Assembly: GCA_026874595.1 (NCBI GenBank)
Contig: CM049318.1
Location: forward strand, 26,688,956-26,752,955
Source of the DNA: Sipunculus nudus
Lineage: Eukaryota > Annelida > Sipuncula > Golfingiida > Sipunculidae
Length of the DNA: 64,000 nt
Reading direction: 5' to 3'
The notes under the pieces are model-generated. The model was given only the letters and a program-made list of their open reading frames with translations. It was not told where the DNA came from and searched no databases. Positions 11,375 through 23,972 of this stretch are shown here, one piece after another; positions within the stretch are counted from its first letter, which is position 1; each line of letters starts with the position of its first letter. The position numbers and the translations under genes are program-made.

Positions 11375-12409
11375 ATCTTTGCATTTCATTTCTTTCTATT
11401 ATTTTCACTATCTAACTGTAAAGTTTAAAAAAAAAATACTATACCATGCTCTCCCCTCATCCTTTAGTGTATTCACTGATCCTCCGCTTATTTTTGCACA
11501 GGCATTCTACAAAGACTAAGATTTGAACAGTGTACAGCATCTCATGAATATGCAACTACGCACCAACTAAATTAAGACCTGTCATTCTCTTTTTAACTGT
11601 CATTCTAATTAACATGCTTGACGATAACACATAAAAATAACCTCCTCTTTTTTACATCAGAAATACTACATCTGCAGATGAACAAATGTGCCACAATTTT
11701 AGTAGTTGAATGTTTGATCGAGATTGCGTACTTCCAGGAATGTGAATAAAAGAATACGTAATGAGCATTTCGTAAAGATGACAATTAACCTCAGTTTCAT
11801 GTTTGATCCCGTTTTAATGCCACTCAATTAATCGCTCAAATTCGAATATGATAATATCAGAAGATCCAAACCATCTATATAGCACCAAATGTAAAAAATG
11901 TTACTTCTGCTTATTTGGTCAAATCCGTATGGCGATCAAAAGAGTAGTGTACTCTTTCATTATATGCCAAAAGAACATATTGGATTGAACGAGCAAGCAG
12001 ACAACATAACATTTGATTAATCAGATATTGCATTTTTCTGTTATTCTGTCAAGACGACATAAAAATTCACATGTAATTCCATTAGGCATTTTTCAACATC
12101 TGCAGATGAAGTTATTTGCAATATTTTAAAGTTGAAAATTTGACGAATATACCATATCCCAATGGGGAATGAATCAAATATTGCGTAACTCTACTTTTAA
12201 TTTAAATTTAACGTAAGCTATATTTTATATTTTAAAATACTTCGAAAATGTTATAGTTAACCCGAAATAAGTAAGGGCATAGAAGGAGAATCTGTTTTTT
12301 TTTTCATATACGCAACACTATCCAAAAAGAAGACCTTACTCTGTTGTACTCTTAGCCCATTCCTCAATTTATTAAACGCTTACAGGTGAAACTGCAAAGA
12401 ACGGCTCAA
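11375..12409 (+). repeat. Monomer m12, alpha (twin of m1)
   Basis: Matches m1, including the private GATTGAACG, the ten-T run and the CGCTTACAGG tail. It reads CTTCCAGG where m1 has CTTCTTGG. Confidence 0.95.
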
Positions 12410-13442
12410 ATCTTTGCATTTCATTTCTTTCTATTATTTTCACTATCTAACTGTAAAGTTTAAAAAAAAATACTATACCATGCTCTCCCCTCATCCTTTA
12501 GTGTATTCACTGATCCTCCGCTTATTTTTGCACAGGTATTCTACAAAGACTAAGATTTGAACAGTGTACAGCATCTCATGAATATGCAACTACGCACCAA
12601 CTAAATTAAGACCTGTCATTCTCTTTTTAACTGTCATTCTAATTAACATGCTTGACGATAACACATAAAAATAACCTCCTCTTTTTTACATCAGAAATAC
12701 TACATCTGCAGATGAACAAATGTGCCACAATTTTAGTAGTTGAATGTTTGATCGAGATTGCGTACTTCCAGGAATGTGAATAAAAGAATACGTAATGAGC
12801 ATTTCGTAAAGATGACAATTAACCTCAGTTTCATGTTTGATCCCGTTTTAATGCCACTCAATTAATCGCTCAAATTCGAATATGATAATATCAGAAGATC
12901 CAAACCATCTATATAGCACCAAATGTAAAAAATGTTACTTCTGCTTATTTGGTCAAATCCGTATGGCGATCAAAAGAGTAGTGTACTCTTTCATTATATG
13001 CCAAAAGAACATATTGGATTGACCGAGCAAGCAGACAACATAACATTTGATTAATCAGATATTGCATTTTTCTGTTATTCTGTCAAGACGACATAAAAAT
13101 TCACATGTAATTCCATTAGGCATTTTTCAACATCTGCAGATGAAGTTATTTGCAATATTTATAGTTGAAAATTTGACGAATATACCATATCCCAAGGGGG
13201 AATGAATCAAATATTGCGTAACTCTACTTTTAATTTAAATTTAACGTAAGCTATATTTTATATTTTAAAATACTTCGAAAATGTTATAGTTAACCCGAAA
13301 TAAGTAAGGACATAGAATGAGAATCCGGGTTTTTTTTTATATACGCAACACTATCCAAAAAGAAGGCCTTACTCTGTTATACTCTTAGCCCATTCCTCAA
13401 TTTATTAAACGGTTACAGGTGAAACTGCAAAGAACGGCTCAA
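12410..13442 (+). repeat. Monomer m13, alpha (twin of m2)
   Basis: Matches m2 including ATATTTATAG. The one difference I noted is CCGGGT for CCGGGG at 13,330. Confidence 0.95.
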
Positions 13443-14478
13443 ATCTGTGCATTTCATTTCTTACTATTATTTTCACTATCTAAGTGTTAAGTTTAAAAAA
13501 TTTACTATACCATCCTCTCTCCTCATCGTTTATTTATTCACTGATCCTCCGCTCGTTATCGCACAGGTATTCTACAAAGACTGAGATTTGAACAGTGTAC
13601 AGCATCTCACGAATATTCAACTACGCACCAACTAAATTAAGACTTGTCATTCCTATTTTAAATGTCTTTCTAATAAACATGCTTGACGATATCACATAAA
13701 AATAACCTCCTCTTTTTTACATCAGAAATACTACAACATCTGCAAATGAACAAATGTGCCACAGTTTTAGTAGTTGAATGTTTGATCGAGATTGCGTAAT
13801 TCCTGGAGAGTGAATAATAGATTACGTAATGAGCATTTCGTAAACAGGAAAATTAACCTCAGTTTCATGTTTGATCCCGTTTTTCATGACACTCAAATAA
13901 TCGCTCAAATTCGAATATGATCAAATTAGAGGAACCAAACAATCTATATTGAACCAAATGTAAAAAAAAATGTTACTTCTGCTTATTTGGTCAAATCCGT
14001 ATGGCGATCAAAAGAGTAGTGTACTCTTTCATTATGTGCCAAACGAACATATTGGATTGACCGAGCAAGCAGACAACATTACATTTGATTAATCAGATAC
14101 ATTATTTTTCTGATATTATGTCAAGACGACATTAAAATTCACAGTTTATTCCATCAGGCATTTTTCAACATCTGCAGATGAAGTTATTTGCAATATTTTT
14201 AAGTTCAATATTTCATGAATATACAATATCCCAAGGGGAAATAATCAAATATTGCGTAACTCTAATTTTAATTTTAAGTTTAATGTAAGCTATATTTTCT
14301 TTTTAAGATACTTCGAAAATATTATAGTAAACTCGAAATAAGTAAGGGCATAGAATGAGAATCTGTTTTATTTTATATACGCAACACTACCCAAAAAGAA
14401 GACCTTACTCTGTTATACTCTTAGCCCATTCCTCAATTTATAAAAGGGTTCCAAGTGTAACTGCAAAGTAAGGCTCAA
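13443..14478 (+). repeat. Monomer m14, beta (twin of m3)
   Basis: No difference from m3 noted by eye; it shares CATCCTCTC, GATATTATGTC, GAAAATATTATAG and CACTACCC. Confidence 0.95.
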
Positions 14479-15514
14479 ATATTTGCATTTCATTTCTTTC
14501 TATTATTTTCACTATCTAACTGTAAAGTTTAAAAAAAAAATACTATACCATGCTCTCCCCTCATCCTTTAGTGTATTCACTGATCCTCCGCTTATTTTTG
14601 CACAGGCATTCTACAAAGACTAAGATTTGAACAGTGTACAGCATCTCATGAATATGCAACTACGCACCAACTAAATTAAGACCTGTCATTCTCTTTTTAA
14701 CTGTCATTCTAATTAACATGCTTGACGATAACACATAAAAATAACCTCCTCTTTTTTACATCAGAAATACTACATCTGCAGATGAACAAATGTGCCACAA
14801 TTTTAGTAGTTGAATGTTTGATCGAGATTGCGTACTTCCAGGAATGTGAATAAAAGAATACGTAATGAGCATTTCGTAAAGATGACAATTAACCTCAGTT
14901 TCATGTTTGATCCCGTTTTAATGCCACTCAATTAATCGCTCAAATTCGAATATGATAATATCAGAAGATCCAAACCATCTATATAGCACCAAATGTAAAA
15001 AATGTTACTTCTGCTTATTTGGTCAAATCCGTATGGCGATCAAAAGAGTAGTGTACTCTTTCATTATATGCCAAAAGAACATATTGGATTGACCGAGCAA
15101 GCAGACAACATAACATTTGATTAATCAGATATTGCATTTTTCTGTTATTCTGTCAAGACGACATAAAAATTCACATGTAATTCCATTAGGCATTTTTCAA
15201 CATCTGCAGATGAAGTTATTTGCAATATTTTAAAGTTGAAAATTTGACGAATATACCATATCCCAATGGGGAATGAATCAAATATTGCGTAACTCTACTT
15301 TTAATTTAAATTTAACGTAAGCTATATTTTATATTTTAAAATACTTCGAAAATGTTATAGTTAACCCGAAATAAGTAAGGGCATAGAAGGAGAATCTGTT
15401 TTTTTTTTTCATATACGCAACACTATCCAAAAAGAAGACCTTACTCTGTTGTACTCTTAGCCCATTCCTCAATTTATTAAACGCTTACAGGTGAAACTGC
15501 AAAGAACGGCTCGA
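14479..15514 (+). repeat. Monomer m15, alpha (twin of m4)
   Basis: No difference from m4 noted by eye, including the eleven-T run and the ATATTTGC start. Confidence 0.95.
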
Positions 15515-16543
15515 TTCTGTGCATTTCATTTCTTACTATTATTTTCACTATCTAAGTGTTAAGTTTAAAAAATTTACTATACCATGCTCTCTACTCATCG
15601 TTTATTTACTCACTGATCCTCCGCTCATTATCGCACAGGTATTCTACAAAGACTGAGATTTGAACAGTGTACAGCATCTCAGGAATATTCAACTACGCAC
15701 CAACTAAATTAAGACTTGTCATTCTCTTTTTAACTGTCATTCTAATAAACATGCTTGACGATAACACATAAAAATAACCTCCTCTTTTTTACATCAGAAA
15801 TACTACATCTGCAGATGAACAAATGTGCCACAGTTTTAGTAGTTGAATATTTGATCGAGATTGCGTACTTCCAGGAATGTGAATAAAAGAATACGTAATG
15901 AGCATTTCGTAAAGATGACAATTAACCTCAGTTTCATGTTTGATCCCGTTTTAATGCCACTCAATTAATCGCTCAAATTCGAATATGATAATATCAGAAG
16001 ATCCAAACCATCTATATAGCACCAAATGTAAAAAATGTTACTTCTGCTTATTTGGTCAAATCCGTATGGCGATCAAAACAGAAGTGTACTCTTTCATTAT
16101 ATGCCAAAAGAACATATTGGATTGACCGAGCAAGCAGACAACATAACATTTGATTAATCAGATACATTATTTTTCTGATATTCTGTCAAGACGACAATAA
16201 AATTCACAGTTAATTCCATTAGGCATTTTTCAACATCTGCAGATGAAGTTATTTGCAATATTTTTAAGTTCAATATTTCATGAATATACAATATCCCCAG
16301 GGGAAATAATCAAATATTGCGTAACTCTAATTTTAATTTTAAGTTTAATGTAAGCTATATTTTCTATTTAAGATACTTGGAAAATGTTATAGTAAACTCG
16401 AAATAAGTAATGGCATAGAATGAGAATCTGTTTTTTTTTATATACGCAACACTATCCAAAAAGAAGACCTTACTCTGTTATACTCTTAGCCCATTCCTCA
16501 ATTTATAAAAGGGTCCCAAGTGTAACTGCAAAGTAAGGCTCAA
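15515..16543 (+). repeat. Monomer m16, beta/alpha/beta mosaic (twin of m5)
   Basis: Same length (1,029 bp), same two switch points and same private variants as m5, so the recombinant was formed once and then duplicated with its neighbours. Confidence 0.93.
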
Positions 16544-17576
16544 ATCTTTGCATTTCATTTCTTACTATTATTTTCACTATCTAACTGTAAAGTTTAAAAA
16601 AAAATTACAATACCATGCTCTCTCCTCATCCTTTAGTGTATTCACTGATCCTCCGCTTATTTTTGCACAGGCATTCTACAAAGACTGAGATTTGAACAGT
16701 GTACAGCATCTCATGAATATTGAACTGCGCACCAACTAAATTAAGACTTGTCATTCTCTTTTTAACTGTCATTCTAATAAACATGCTTGACGATAACACA
16801 TAAAAATAACCTCCTCTATTTTACATCAGAAATACTACATCTGCAGATGAACAAATGTGCCACAGTTTTAGTAGTTGAATGTTTGATCGAGATTGCGTAC
16901 TTCCAGGAATGTGAATAAAAGAATACGTAATGAGCATTTCGTAAAGATGACAATTAACCTCAGTTTCATGTTTGATCCCGTTTTAATGCCACTCAATTAA
17001 TCGCTCAAATTCGAATATGATAATATCAGAAGATCCAAACCATCTATATAGCACCAAAGGTAAAAAATGTTACTTCTGCTTATTTGGTCAAATCCGTATG
17101 GCGATCAGAAGAGTAGTGTACTCTTTCATTATATGCCAAAAGAACATATTGGATTGACCGAGCAAGCAGACAACATAACATTTGATTAATCAGATATTGC
17201 ATTTTTCTGTTATTCTGTCAAGACGACATAAAAATTCACATGTAATTCCATTAGGCATTTTTCAACATCTGCAGATGAAGTTATTTGCAATATTTTAAAG
17301 TTGAAAATTTGACGAATATACCATATCCCAAGGGGGAATGAATCAAATATTGCGTAACTCTACTTTTAATTTAAATTTAACGTAAGCTATATTTTATATT
17401 TTAAAATACTTCGAAATTGTTAGTTAACCCGAAATAAGTAAGGACATAGAATGAGAATCCGGGTTTTTTTTTATATACGCAACACTATCCAAAAAGAAGG
17501 CCTTACTCTGTTATACTCTTAGCCCATTCCTCAATTTATTAAACGGTTACAGGTGAAACTGCAAAGAACGGCTCAA
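16544..17576 (+). repeat. Monomer m17, alpha (twin of m6)
   Basis: Matches m6 including GAACTGCGC and AAAGGTAAAA. The A-tract edge reads ATTACAATACC where m6 has ATTAATATACC. Confidence 0.95.
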
Positions 17577-18612
17577 ATCTGTGCATTTCATTTCTTACTA
17601 TTATTTTCACTATCTAAGTGTTAAGTTTAAAAAATTTACTATACCATCCTCTCTCCTCATCGTTTATTTATTCACTGATCCTCCGCTCGTTATCGCACAG
17701 GTATTCTACAAAGACTGAGATTTGAACAGTGTACAGCATCTCACGAATATTCAACTACGCACCAACTAAATTAAGACTTGTCATTCCTATTTTAAATGTC
17801 TTTCTAATAAACATGCTTGACGATATCACATAAAAATAAACTCCTCATTTTTACATCAGAAATACTACAACATCTGCAAATGAACAAATGTGCCACAGTT
17901 TTAGTAGCTGAATGTTTGATCGAGATTGCGTAATTCCTGGAGAGTGAATAATAGATTACGTAATGAGCATTTCGTAAACAGGAAAATTAACCTCAGTTTC
18001 ATGTTTGATCCGATTTTTCAAGACACTCAAATAATCGCTCAAATTCGAAAATGATCAAATCAGAGGAACCAAACAATCTATATTGAACCAAATGTAAAAA
18101 AAAATGTTACTTCTGCTTATTTGGTCAAATCCGTATGGCGATCAAAAGAGTAGTGTACTCTTTCATTATGTGCCAAACGAACATATTGGAGTGACCGAGC
18201 AAGCAGACAACATTACATTTGATTAATCAGATACATTATTTTTCTGATATTCTGTCAAGACGACATTAAAATTCACAGTTTATTCCATCAGGCACTTTTC
18301 AACATCTGCAGATGAAGTTATTTGCAATATTTTTAAGTTCAATATTTCATGAATATACAATATCCCAAGGGGAAATAATCAAATATTGCGTAACTCTAAT
18401 TTTAATTTTAAGTTTAATGTAAGCTATATTTTCTTTTTAAGATACTTCGAAAATGTTATAGTAAACTTGAAAAAAGTAAGGGCATAGAATGAGAATCTGT
18501 TTTATTTTATATACGCAACACTATCCAAAAAGAAGACCTTACTCTGTTATACTCTTAGCCCATTCCTCAATTTATAAAAGGGTTCCAAGTGTAACTGCAA
18601 AGTAAGGCTCAA
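17577..18612 (+). repeat. Monomer m18, beta (counterpart of m7)
   Basis: Identical to m7 up to 17,839 by eye, then visibly different: AAACTCCTCATTTTT, TAGTAGCTGAATG, GATCCGATTTTTCAAGAC, GGAGTGACC and GGCACTTTTC. It marks the edge of the near-perfect duplication. Confidence 0.94.
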
Positions 18613-19647
18613 ATCTTTGCATTTCATTTCTTGCTATTATTTTCACTATCTAACTGTAAAGTTTAAAAAAAAATTACTATACCATGCTCTCTCCTCATCC
18701 TTTAGTGTATTCACTGATTCTCCGCTTATTTTTGCACAGGCATTCTACAAAGACTGAGATTTGAACAGTGTACAGCATCTCATGAATATTCAACTACGCA
18801 CCAACTAAATTAAGACTTGTCATTCTCTTTTTAACTGTCATTCTAAAAAAACATGCTTGACGATAACACATAAAAATAACCTCCTCTTTTTACATCAGAA
18901 ATACTACATCTGCAGATGAACAAATGTGCCACAGTTTTAGTAGTTGAATGTTTGATAGAGATTGCGTACTTCCAGGAATGTGAATAAAAGAATACGTAAT
19001 GAGCATTTCGTAAAGATGACAATTAACCTCAGTTTCATGTTTGATCCCGTTTTAATGCCACTCAATTAATCGCTCAAATTCGAATATGATAATATCAGAA
19101 GATCCAAACCATCTATATAGCACCAAATGTAAAAAATGTGACTTCTGCTTATTTGGTCAAATCCGTATGGCGATCAAAAGAGTAGTGTACTCTTTCATTA
19201 TATGCCAAAAGAACATTTTGGATTGACCGAGCAAGCAGACAACATAACATTTGATTAATCAGATATTGCATTTTTCTGTTATTCTGTCAAGACGACATAA
19301 AAATTCACATGTAATTCCATTAGGCATTTTTCAACATCTGCAGATGAAGTTATTTGCAATATTTTAAAGTTGAAAATTTGACGAATATACCATATCCCAA
19401 GGGGGAATGAATCAAATATTGCGTAACTCTACTTTTAATTTAAATTTAACGTAAGCTATATTTTATATTTTAAAATACTTCGAAATTGTTAGTTAACCCG
19501 AAATAAGTAAGGACATAGAATGAGAATCCGGGTATTTTTTTTTATATACGCAACACTATCCAAAAAGAAGGCCTTACTCTGTTATACTCTTAGCCCATTC
19601 CTCAATTTATTAAACGGTTACAGGTGAAACTGCAAAGAACGGCTCAA
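18613..19647 (+). repeat. Monomer m19, alpha (counterpart of m8)
   Basis: Alpha. It has TTTCTTGCTATT, TTGATAGAG, AATGTGACTTC and CATTTTGG. The end reads CCGGGTA followed by a T run. Confidence 0.94.
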
Positions 19648-20682
19648 ATATGTGCATTTCATTTCTTACTATTATTTTCACTATCTAAGTGTTAAGTTTA
19701 AAAAATTTACTATACCATGCTCTCTCCTCATCGTTTATTTATTCACTGATCCTCCGCTCGTTATCGCACAGGTATTCTACAAAGACTGAGATTTGAACAG
19801 TGTACAGCATCTCACGAATATTCAACTACGCACCAACTAAATTAAGACTTGTCATTCCTATTTTAAATGTCTTTCTAATAAACATGCTTGACGATATCAC
19901 ATAAAAATAAACTCCTCATTTTTACATCAGAAATACTACAACATCTGCAAATGAACAAATGTGCCACAGTTTTAGTAGTTGAATGTTTGATCGAGATTGC
20001 GTAATTCCTGGAGAGTGAATAATAGATTACGTAATGAGCATTTCGTAAACAGGAAAATTATCCTCAGTTTCATGTTTGATCCCGTTTTTCATGACACTCA
20101 AATAATCGCTCAAATTCGAATATGATCAAATCAGAGGAACCAAACAATCTATATTGAACCAAATGTAAAAAAAAATGTTACTTCTGCTTATTTGGTCAAA
20201 TCCGTATGGCGATCAAAAGAGTAGTGTACTCTTTCATTATGTGCCAAACGAACATATTGGATTGACCGAGCAAGCAGACAACATTACATTTGATTAATCA
20301 GATACATTATTTTTCTGATATTCTGTCAAGACGACATTAAAATTCACAGTTTATTCCATCAGGCACTTTTCAACATCTGCAGATGAAGTTATTTGCAATA
20401 TTTTTAAGTTCAATATTTCATGAATATACAATATCCCAAGGGGAAATTATCAAATATTGCGTAACTCTAATTTTAATTTTAAGTTTAATGTAAGCTATAT
20501 TTTCTTTTTAAGATACTTCGAAAATGTTATAGTAAACTCGAAAAAAGTAAGGGCATAGAATGAGAATCTGTTTTTTTTATATACGCAACACTATCCAAAA
20601 AGAAGACCTTACTCTGTTATACTCTTAGCCCATTCCTCAATTTATAAAAGGGTTCCAAGTGTAACTGCAAAGTAAGGCTCAA
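19648..20682 (+). repeat. Monomer m20, beta (counterpart of m9)
   Basis: Beta. It has an ATATGTGC start, AAACTCCTCATTTTT, ATTATCCTCAG and GGCACTTTTC. The T run near the end is uninterrupted rather than TTTTATTTT. Confidence 0.94.
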
Positions 20683-21714
20683 ATCTTTGCATTTCATTTC
20701 TTACTATTATTTTCACTATCTAACTGTAAAGTTTAAAAAAAAATTACTATACCATGCTCTCTCCTCATCCTTTAGTGTATTCACTGATCCTCCGCTTATT
20801 TTTGCACAGGCATTCTACAAAGACTGAGATTTGAACAGTGTACAGCATCTCATGAATATTCAACTACGCACCAACTAAATTAAGACTTGTCATTCTCTTT
20901 TTAACTGTCATTCTAATAAACATGCTTGACGATAACACATAAAAATAACCTCCTCTTTTTACATCAGAAATACTACATCTGCAGATGAACAAATGTGCCA
21001 CAGTTTTAGTAGTTGAATGTTTGATCGAGATTGCGTACTTCCAGGAATGTGAATAAAAGAATACGTAATGAGCATTTCGTAAAGATGACAATTAACCTCA
21101 GTTTCATGTTTGATCCCGTTTTAATGCCACTCAATTAATCGCTCAAATTCGAATATGATAATATCAGAAGATCCAAACCATCTATATAGCACCAAATGTA
21201 AAAAATGTGACTTCTGCTTATTTGGTCAAATCCGTATGGCGATCAAAAGAGTAGTGTACTCTTTCATTATATGCCAAAAGAACATTTTGGATTGACCGAG
21301 CAAGCAGACAACATAACATTTGATTAATCAGATATTGCATTTTTCTGTTATTCTGTCAAGACGACATAAAAATTCACATGTAATTCCATTAGGCATTTTT
21401 CAACATCTGCAGATGAAGTTATTTGCAATATTTTAAAGTTGAAAATTTGACGAATATACCATATCCCAAGGGGGAATGAATCAAATATTACGTAACTCTA
21501 CTTTTAATTTAAATTTAACGTAAGCTATAATTTCTATTTTAAAATACTTCGAAATTGTTAGTTCACCCGAAATAAGTAAGGACATAGAATGAGAAACCGG
21601 GTTTTTTTTTATATACGCAACACTATCCAAAAAGAAGGCCTTACTCTGTTATACTCTTAGCCCATTCCTCAATTTATTAAACGGTTACAGGTGAAACTGC
21701 AAAGAACGGCTCAA
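20683..21714 (+). repeat. Monomer m21, alpha (counterpart of m10)
   Basis: Alpha with CATTTTGG and AATGTGACTTC as in m19. Private ATATTACGTAAC, GTTCACCCG and GAGAAACCGGG. The best template for the two rearranged pieces that follow at 22,621-22,941. Confidence 0.94.
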
Positions 21715-22620
21715 ATCTGTGCATTTCATTTCTTACTATTATTTTCACTATCTAAGTGTTAAGTTTAAAAAATTTACTATACCATGCTCTCTCCTCATCG
21801 TTTATTTATTCACTGATCCTCCGCTCGTTATCGCACAGGTATTCTACAAAGACTGAGATTTGAACAGTGTACAGCATCTCACGAATATTCAACTACGCAC
21901 CAACTAAATTAAGACTTGTCATTCCTATTTTAAATGTCTTTCTAATAAACATGCTTGACGATATCACATAAAAATAAACTCCTCATTTTTACATCAGAAA
22001 TACTACAACATCTGCAAATGAACAAATGTGCCACAGTTTTAGTAGTTGAATGTTTGATCGAGATTGCGTAATTCCTGGAGAGTGAATAATAGATTACGTA
22101 ATGAGCATTTCGTAAACAGGAAAATTAACCTCAGTTTCATGTTTGATCCCGTTTTTCATGACACTCAAATAATCGCTCAAATTCGAATATGATCAAATCA
22201 GAGGAACCAAACAATCTATATTGAACCAAATGTAAAAAAAATGTTACTTCTGCTTATTTGGTCAAATCCGTATGGCGATCAAAAGAGTAGTGTACTCTTT
22301 CATTATGTGCCAAACGAACATATTGGATTGACCGAGCAAGCAGACAACATTACATTTGATTAATGAGATACATTATTTTTCTGATATTCTGTCAAGACGA
22401 CATTAAAATTTACAGTTTATTCCATCAGGCACTTTTCAACATCTGCAGATGAAGTTATTTGCAATATTTTTAAGTTCAATATTTCATGAATATACAATAT
22501 CCCAAGGGGAAATAATCAAATATTGCGTAACTCTAATTTTAATTTTAAGTTTAATGTAAGCTATATTTTCTTTTTAAGATACTTCGAAAATGTTATAGTA
22601 AACTCGAAAAAAGTAAGGGC
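21715..22620 (+). repeat. Monomer m22, beta, truncated at 906 bp
   Basis: A normal beta copy up to GTAAGGGC. Instead of continuing with ATAGAATGAG it jumps to TACGCACC, position ~183 of an alpha monomer. About 130 bp of its 3' end are missing. Confidence 0.94.
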
Positions 22621-22711
22621 TACGCACCAACTAAATTAAGACTTGTCATTCTCTTTTTAACTGTCATTCTAATAAACATGCTTGACGATAACACATAAAA
22701 ATAACCTCCTC
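22621..22711 (+). repeat. 91-bp alpha fragment between two deletion junctions
   Basis: Corresponds to positions 183-273 of an alpha monomer. The left join shares only a C between donor and acceptor. The right join (CCTCCTC then AAATATTG) shares TC. Such short homology points to end-joining or template switching rather than the in-register exchange seen elsewhere. Confidence 0.9.
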
Positions 22712-22941
22712 AAATATTGCGTAACTCTACTTTTAATTTAAATTTAACGTAAGCTATATTTTCTATTTTAAAATACTTCGAAATTGTTAGTTAACCCGAA
22801 ATAAGTAAGGACATAGAATGAGAATCCGGGTTTTTTTATATACGCAACACTATCCAAAAAGAAGGCCTTACTCTGTCATACTCTTAGCCCATTCCTCAAT
22901 TTATTAAACGGTTACAGGTGAAAGTGCAAAGAACGGCTCAA
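22712..22941 (+). repeat. 230-bp alpha 3'-end fragment
   Basis: Corresponds to alpha positions ~801-1,030, with the GAAATTGTTAGTT and CCGGG end, and private CTGTCATAC and GAAAGTGC. Relative to the 91-bp piece before it, ~527 bp of monomer interior (positions 274-800) are absent. Confidence 0.9.
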
Positions 22942-23972
22942 ATCTTTGCATTTCATTTCTTACTATTATTTTCACTATCTAACTGTAAAGTTTAAAAAAA
23001 AATTACTATACCATGCTCTCTCCTCATCCTTTAGTGTATTCACTGATCCTCCGCTTATTTTTGCACAGGCATTCTACAAAGACTGAGATTTGAACAGTGT
23101 AGCGCATCTCATGAATATACAACTACGCACCAACTAAATTAAGACTTGTCATTCTCTTTTTAACTGTCATTCTAATAAACATGCTTGACGATAACACATA
23201 AAAATAACCTCCTCTTTTTTACATCAGAAATACTACATCTGCAGATGAACAAATGTGCCACAGTTTTAGTAGTTGAATGTTTGATCGAGATTGCGTACTT
23301 CCAGGAATGTGAATAAAAGAATACGTAAAGAGCATTTCGTAAAGATGACAATTAACCTCAGTTTCATGTTTGATCCCGTTTTAATGCCACTCAATTAATC
23401 GCTCAAATTCGAATATGATAATATCAGAAGATCCAAACCATCTATATAGCACCAAATGTAAAAAATGTTACTTCTGCTTATTTGGTCAAATCCGTATGGC
23501 GATCAAAAGAGTAGTGTACTCTTTCATTATATGCCAAAAGAACATTTTGGATTGACCGAGCAAGCAGACAACATAACATTTGATTAATCAGATATTGCAT
23601 TTTTCTGTTATTCTGTCAAGACGACATAAAAATTCACATGTAATTCCATTAGGCATTTTTCAACATCTGCAGATGAAGTTATTTGCAATATTTTAAAGTT
23701 GAAAATTTGACGAATATACCATATCCCAAGGGGGAATGAATCAAATATTGCGTAACTCTACTTTTAATTTAAATTTAACGTAAGCTATATTTTCTATTTT
23801 AAAATACTTCGAAATTGTTAGTTAACCCGAAATAAGTAAGGACATAGAATGAGAATCCGGGTTTTTTTATATACGCAACACTATCCAAAAAGAAGGCCTT
23901 ACTCTGTTATACTCTTAGCCCATTCCTCAATTTATTAAACGGTTACAGGTGAAACTGCAAAGAACGGCTCAA
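22942..23972 (+). repeat. Monomer m23, alpha
   Basis: Alpha carrying AGTGTAGCGCATC (usual: AGTGTACAGCATC) and GTAAAGAGCATTT (usual: GTAATGAGC), both shared only with m24. CATTTTGG as in m19 and m21. Confidence 0.95.

Larger units (their letters stand above)
11375..17839 (+). repeat. Near-identical duplicate of 1-6,465
   Basis: By eye this 6,465-bp block differs from bases 1-6,465 at about five positions (361, 362, 1956, 5234 and 5235 in the first copy). Homopolymer lengths match in the tracts I counted. From 17,840 on (AACCTCCTC in copy 1, AAACTCCTC in copy 2) differences become frequent. The sharp change suggests a recent exchange or conversion tract laid over an older 11-monomer unit. Confidence 0.88.
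11375..22620 (+). repeat. 11-monomer higher-order repeat, copy 2 (3' truncated)
   Basis: Monomers m12-m22 repeat m1-m11. Starts of m12 to m19 are displaced by exactly 11,374 bp from m1 to m8; m20-m22 drift by 1-3 bp through small indels. The last monomer stops after 906 bp at an abrupt junction instead of running on into a third copy. Confidence 0.93.

Noticed and set aside
20864-21091. 70-75 codon minus-strand frames at 20,864-21,091, 26,219-26,431, 28,289-28,501 and 30,360-30,587
   Set aside because: Chance open frames in the same segment of alpha monomers. The N-terminal part changes frame with the length of the T run upstream, which is not expected of a real protein.
22600-22730. Transposon insertion at the array break
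   Set aside because: Both sides and the 91-bp piece are satellite sequence. There are no terminal repeats, target-site duplication or foreign DNA.
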